Shown: positions 20,091 to 21,323 of the stretch, piece after piece
Numbering within the stretch: the first letter of the stretch is position 1
How the letters are laid out: the number at the start of each line of letters is the position of its first letter
DNA from: a virus
Length of the DNA stretch: 21,323 nucleotides
Virus record (IMG/VR): IMGVR_UViG_3300012358_000009
Location: 1 to 21,323 of that record
Reading direction: 5' to 3' (one strand)
Notes under the pieces: generated by a model
What the model was told of the DNA's origin: nothing
The model's database searches: none
What the model saw: only the letters and a program-made list of their open reading frames with translations
Program-made: the position numbers and the translations under genes

Positions 20091-21323
20091 TTATTCATCC
20101 GCCGCTGCCCCTGGCGGCAACCAGGGTTCCCCGATCTCGCCGGCCGGTAGGTCGCCCGGCGGCTCGGCGCCTGGGAAGTAGGGCTCTCCGATCTCACCGC
20201 CCTCGCCAGGCAGCGGTCCCGGCGTGGGGATGGGCTGTGCGTCCCGCGTCACCTGTGTCACCAGGAGCGTGCCCAGCGGACTGCCTCCGCGCGCCACGTT
20301 CAGGGTCTCGTCCGAGACGACACTCCTCGCCCCCGCGCCCGTGAGGCGCCCCGCGAGGGACACGCTCTCCGCGGGAGTAGGGGCCGGCGGGACCGGCGTC
20401 GGCGTGGGACCGGGCGGCTTCAGAGCGAACTGGAAAGTAGACACCGCGCTGGGCGTATTCGGGGGCGCATCCGACCGGTAGACGGCGATCACACCGACGA
20501 AGGGTGGTGGATCGGCCACAAGAGGCGCGGCCACTCCGAGCACCGTGTCCGACCACACGTTGATGAATGATACCGATTGCCCCATGATCGTCACACGGCC
20601 CCTCTCGATCCCAAAGCCCGCGCCCAAAATCTGGAGCGGTTGGCCGTAGACCGCCGTGCGGATGCCGCGGTTGCCCTGCGCATCCCACACGTCGCGGATG
20701 ATCGCCGTCGCGGGCGTGGGCGTAGGCGGAACAGGCGTTGGGACCGGTGGGACAGGCACGGGGACGGGAACCGGCGTAGGAGTAGGAGTGGGACCGCCGC
20801 CGCCGAAGTCCTGAACCCAGGAATCCCCCCACACGCCGATCCCGACCTCGGTATAGCGCGGCTCCAGGATGTTCGCCCGATGGCCGGCGCTGTTCATCCA
20901 GGCGCTCATCACCGCGCTCGCCGTCAAGAACCCGCGGGCAATGTTCTCGCCCATGATCGTACCACGATAGCCGGCAGCCTGCATCCGGCTGAACGGCGTG
21001 GAGCCGTCGGGGCCGGTGTGTGAAAATGGAATACCCGATGCAAGCTGCTGGGCGTAGCCCTGGGCGGCCCGCGTCAACTGCAATTGGAAAACGAGGGCGC
21101 GCAGACCCGCCGCCGCCCGCGCCTGGTTCAGCAGAGCCAGCACTTCCGACGCCGCTCCGCCCGGCGTGGGCGTGGGTGTAGGAACCGGTGTCGGCGTGGG
21201 CGTGGGCGTGGGCGTGGGCGTGGGCGCCGGGGTCGGCCCCTCGCGGATGTCGGTAATCTTGAGGGCGTAGTTGTAATTCAGCCAATTCGCGCCGACGAGG
21301 TAGGACCAGAGGAGCCGGCCGAA
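20091..21323 (-). CDS. CAP-domain (SCP/PR-1-like) protein with Pro-Thr linkers, partial at right edge
   Basis: The frame is open from the window edge, so the N-terminus is missing; 410 residues are visible. The visible order is: a short N-terminal piece ending NWLNYNYALKITDIREG, a linker of Pro-Thr repeats (hexamer GGGCGT repeated in DNA), and a CAP domain. The CAP domain covers about residues 60-175, with FSHTGPDGSTPFSRM, GENIARGF and AWMNSAGHRANILEPRY. A second Pro-Val/Thr linker and an IPT/TIG-like beta domain follow (RDVWDAQGNRGIRTAVYGQP). The protein ends in a Pro/Gly/Glu tail with two imperfect IGEP(Y/W) repeats. Bacterial CAP proteins are exported and their function is mostly unknown. 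Lying upstream of terminase, it could be a phage cargo or host protein. No SD evidence is available because the start is outside. Confidence 0.85.
   Translation of the reverse strand, partial: FGRLLWSYLVGANWLNYNYALKITDIREGPTPAPTPTPTPTPTPTPVPTPTPTPGGAASEVLALLNQARAAAGLRALVFQLQLTRAAQGYAQQLASGIPFSHTGPDGSTPFSRMQAAGYRGTIMGENIARGFLTASAVMSAWMNSAGHRANILEPRYTEVGIGVWGDSWVQDFGGGGPTPTPTPVPVPVPVPPVPTPVPPTPTPATAIIRDVWDAQGNRGIRTAVYGQPLQILGAGFGIERGRVTIMGQSVSFINVWSDTVLGVAAPLVADPPPFVGVIAVYRSDAPPNTPSAVSTFQFALKPPGPTPTPVPPAPTPAESVSLAGRLTGAGARSVVSDETLNVARGGSPLGTLLVTQVTRDAQPIPTPGPLPGEGGEIGEPYFPGAEPPGDLPAGEIGEPWLPPGAAADE

Noticed and set aside
21195-21227. Tandem GGGCGT repeat as a CRISPR or satellite
   Set aside because: It is in frame and encodes the Pro-Thr linker of the CAP protein; there are no spacers.

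Overview
This window is the packaging, head and start-of-tail part of a tailed-phage genome or prophage, probably a siphovirus with lambda-like gene order, from a GC-rich bacterial host. Every gene I can support lies on the minus strand, so the genome reads from the right edge (21323) to the left edge (1). No integrase, repressor, tRNA, CRISPR array or insertion sequence is visible. I therefore cannot tell a free phage from a prophage, and the host phylum is not fixed by the sequence. Pro-Thr linkers, IPT-like and CAP domains, a heptamer repeat hairpin and very frequent GCC/GGC runs suggest an environmental GC-rich lineage (Chloroflexota, Armatimonadota or Planctomycetota would fit), but that is only inference.

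Layout in transcription order. (1) 21323-18432: a CAP-domain protein with Pro-Thr linkers that runs off the right edge, a coiled-coil protein, a 13-bp perfect hairpin, two small unknown genes, a zinc-finger protein, and a second zinc-finger reading frame without a normal start. (2) 18405-16674: small and large terminase subunits. (3) 16677-13499: an unusual island of about eleven tiny, tightly overlapping genes between terminase and portal. Many carry paired-Cys motifs, one is a multi-pass membrane protein and one has a Tat-type signal. (4) 13495-11939: portal protein (DUF935/Mu gp29-like), then three more small genes to 11193. (5) 11192-10599: about 0.6 kb mostly without genes, ending in a strong minus-strand terminator-like hairpin just upstream of the next gene. 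(6) 10598-7375: a prohead protease fused to a scaffold (with a probable nested scaffold start), a lambda D-like decoration protein and the major capsid protein. (7) 7359-5374: a secreted DNA/RNA non-specific nuclease and a lectin-like (LamG) protein with a BppU-like N-terminus, both unusual inside a head module. (8) 5363-2320: head-completion and connector-type genes, including a tandem paralogous pair and a remarkable 30-bp perfect inverted repeat whose loop carries six C tracts (G tracts in the mRNA). (9) 2320-1: tail tube candidate, the tail assembly chaperones G and G-T joined by a textbook -1 frameshift signal, and the N-terminal 379 residues of the tape measure protein.

The genes cooperate as one virion assembly line. 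Terminase packages DNA through the portal into a shell built from the capsid, decoration and scaffold/protease proteins. Connector proteins close the head. Tube, chaperones and tape measure build a long tail. The accessory genes (nuclease, LamG protein, CAP protein, Cys-motif micro-proteins) are the least explained and most interesting part.
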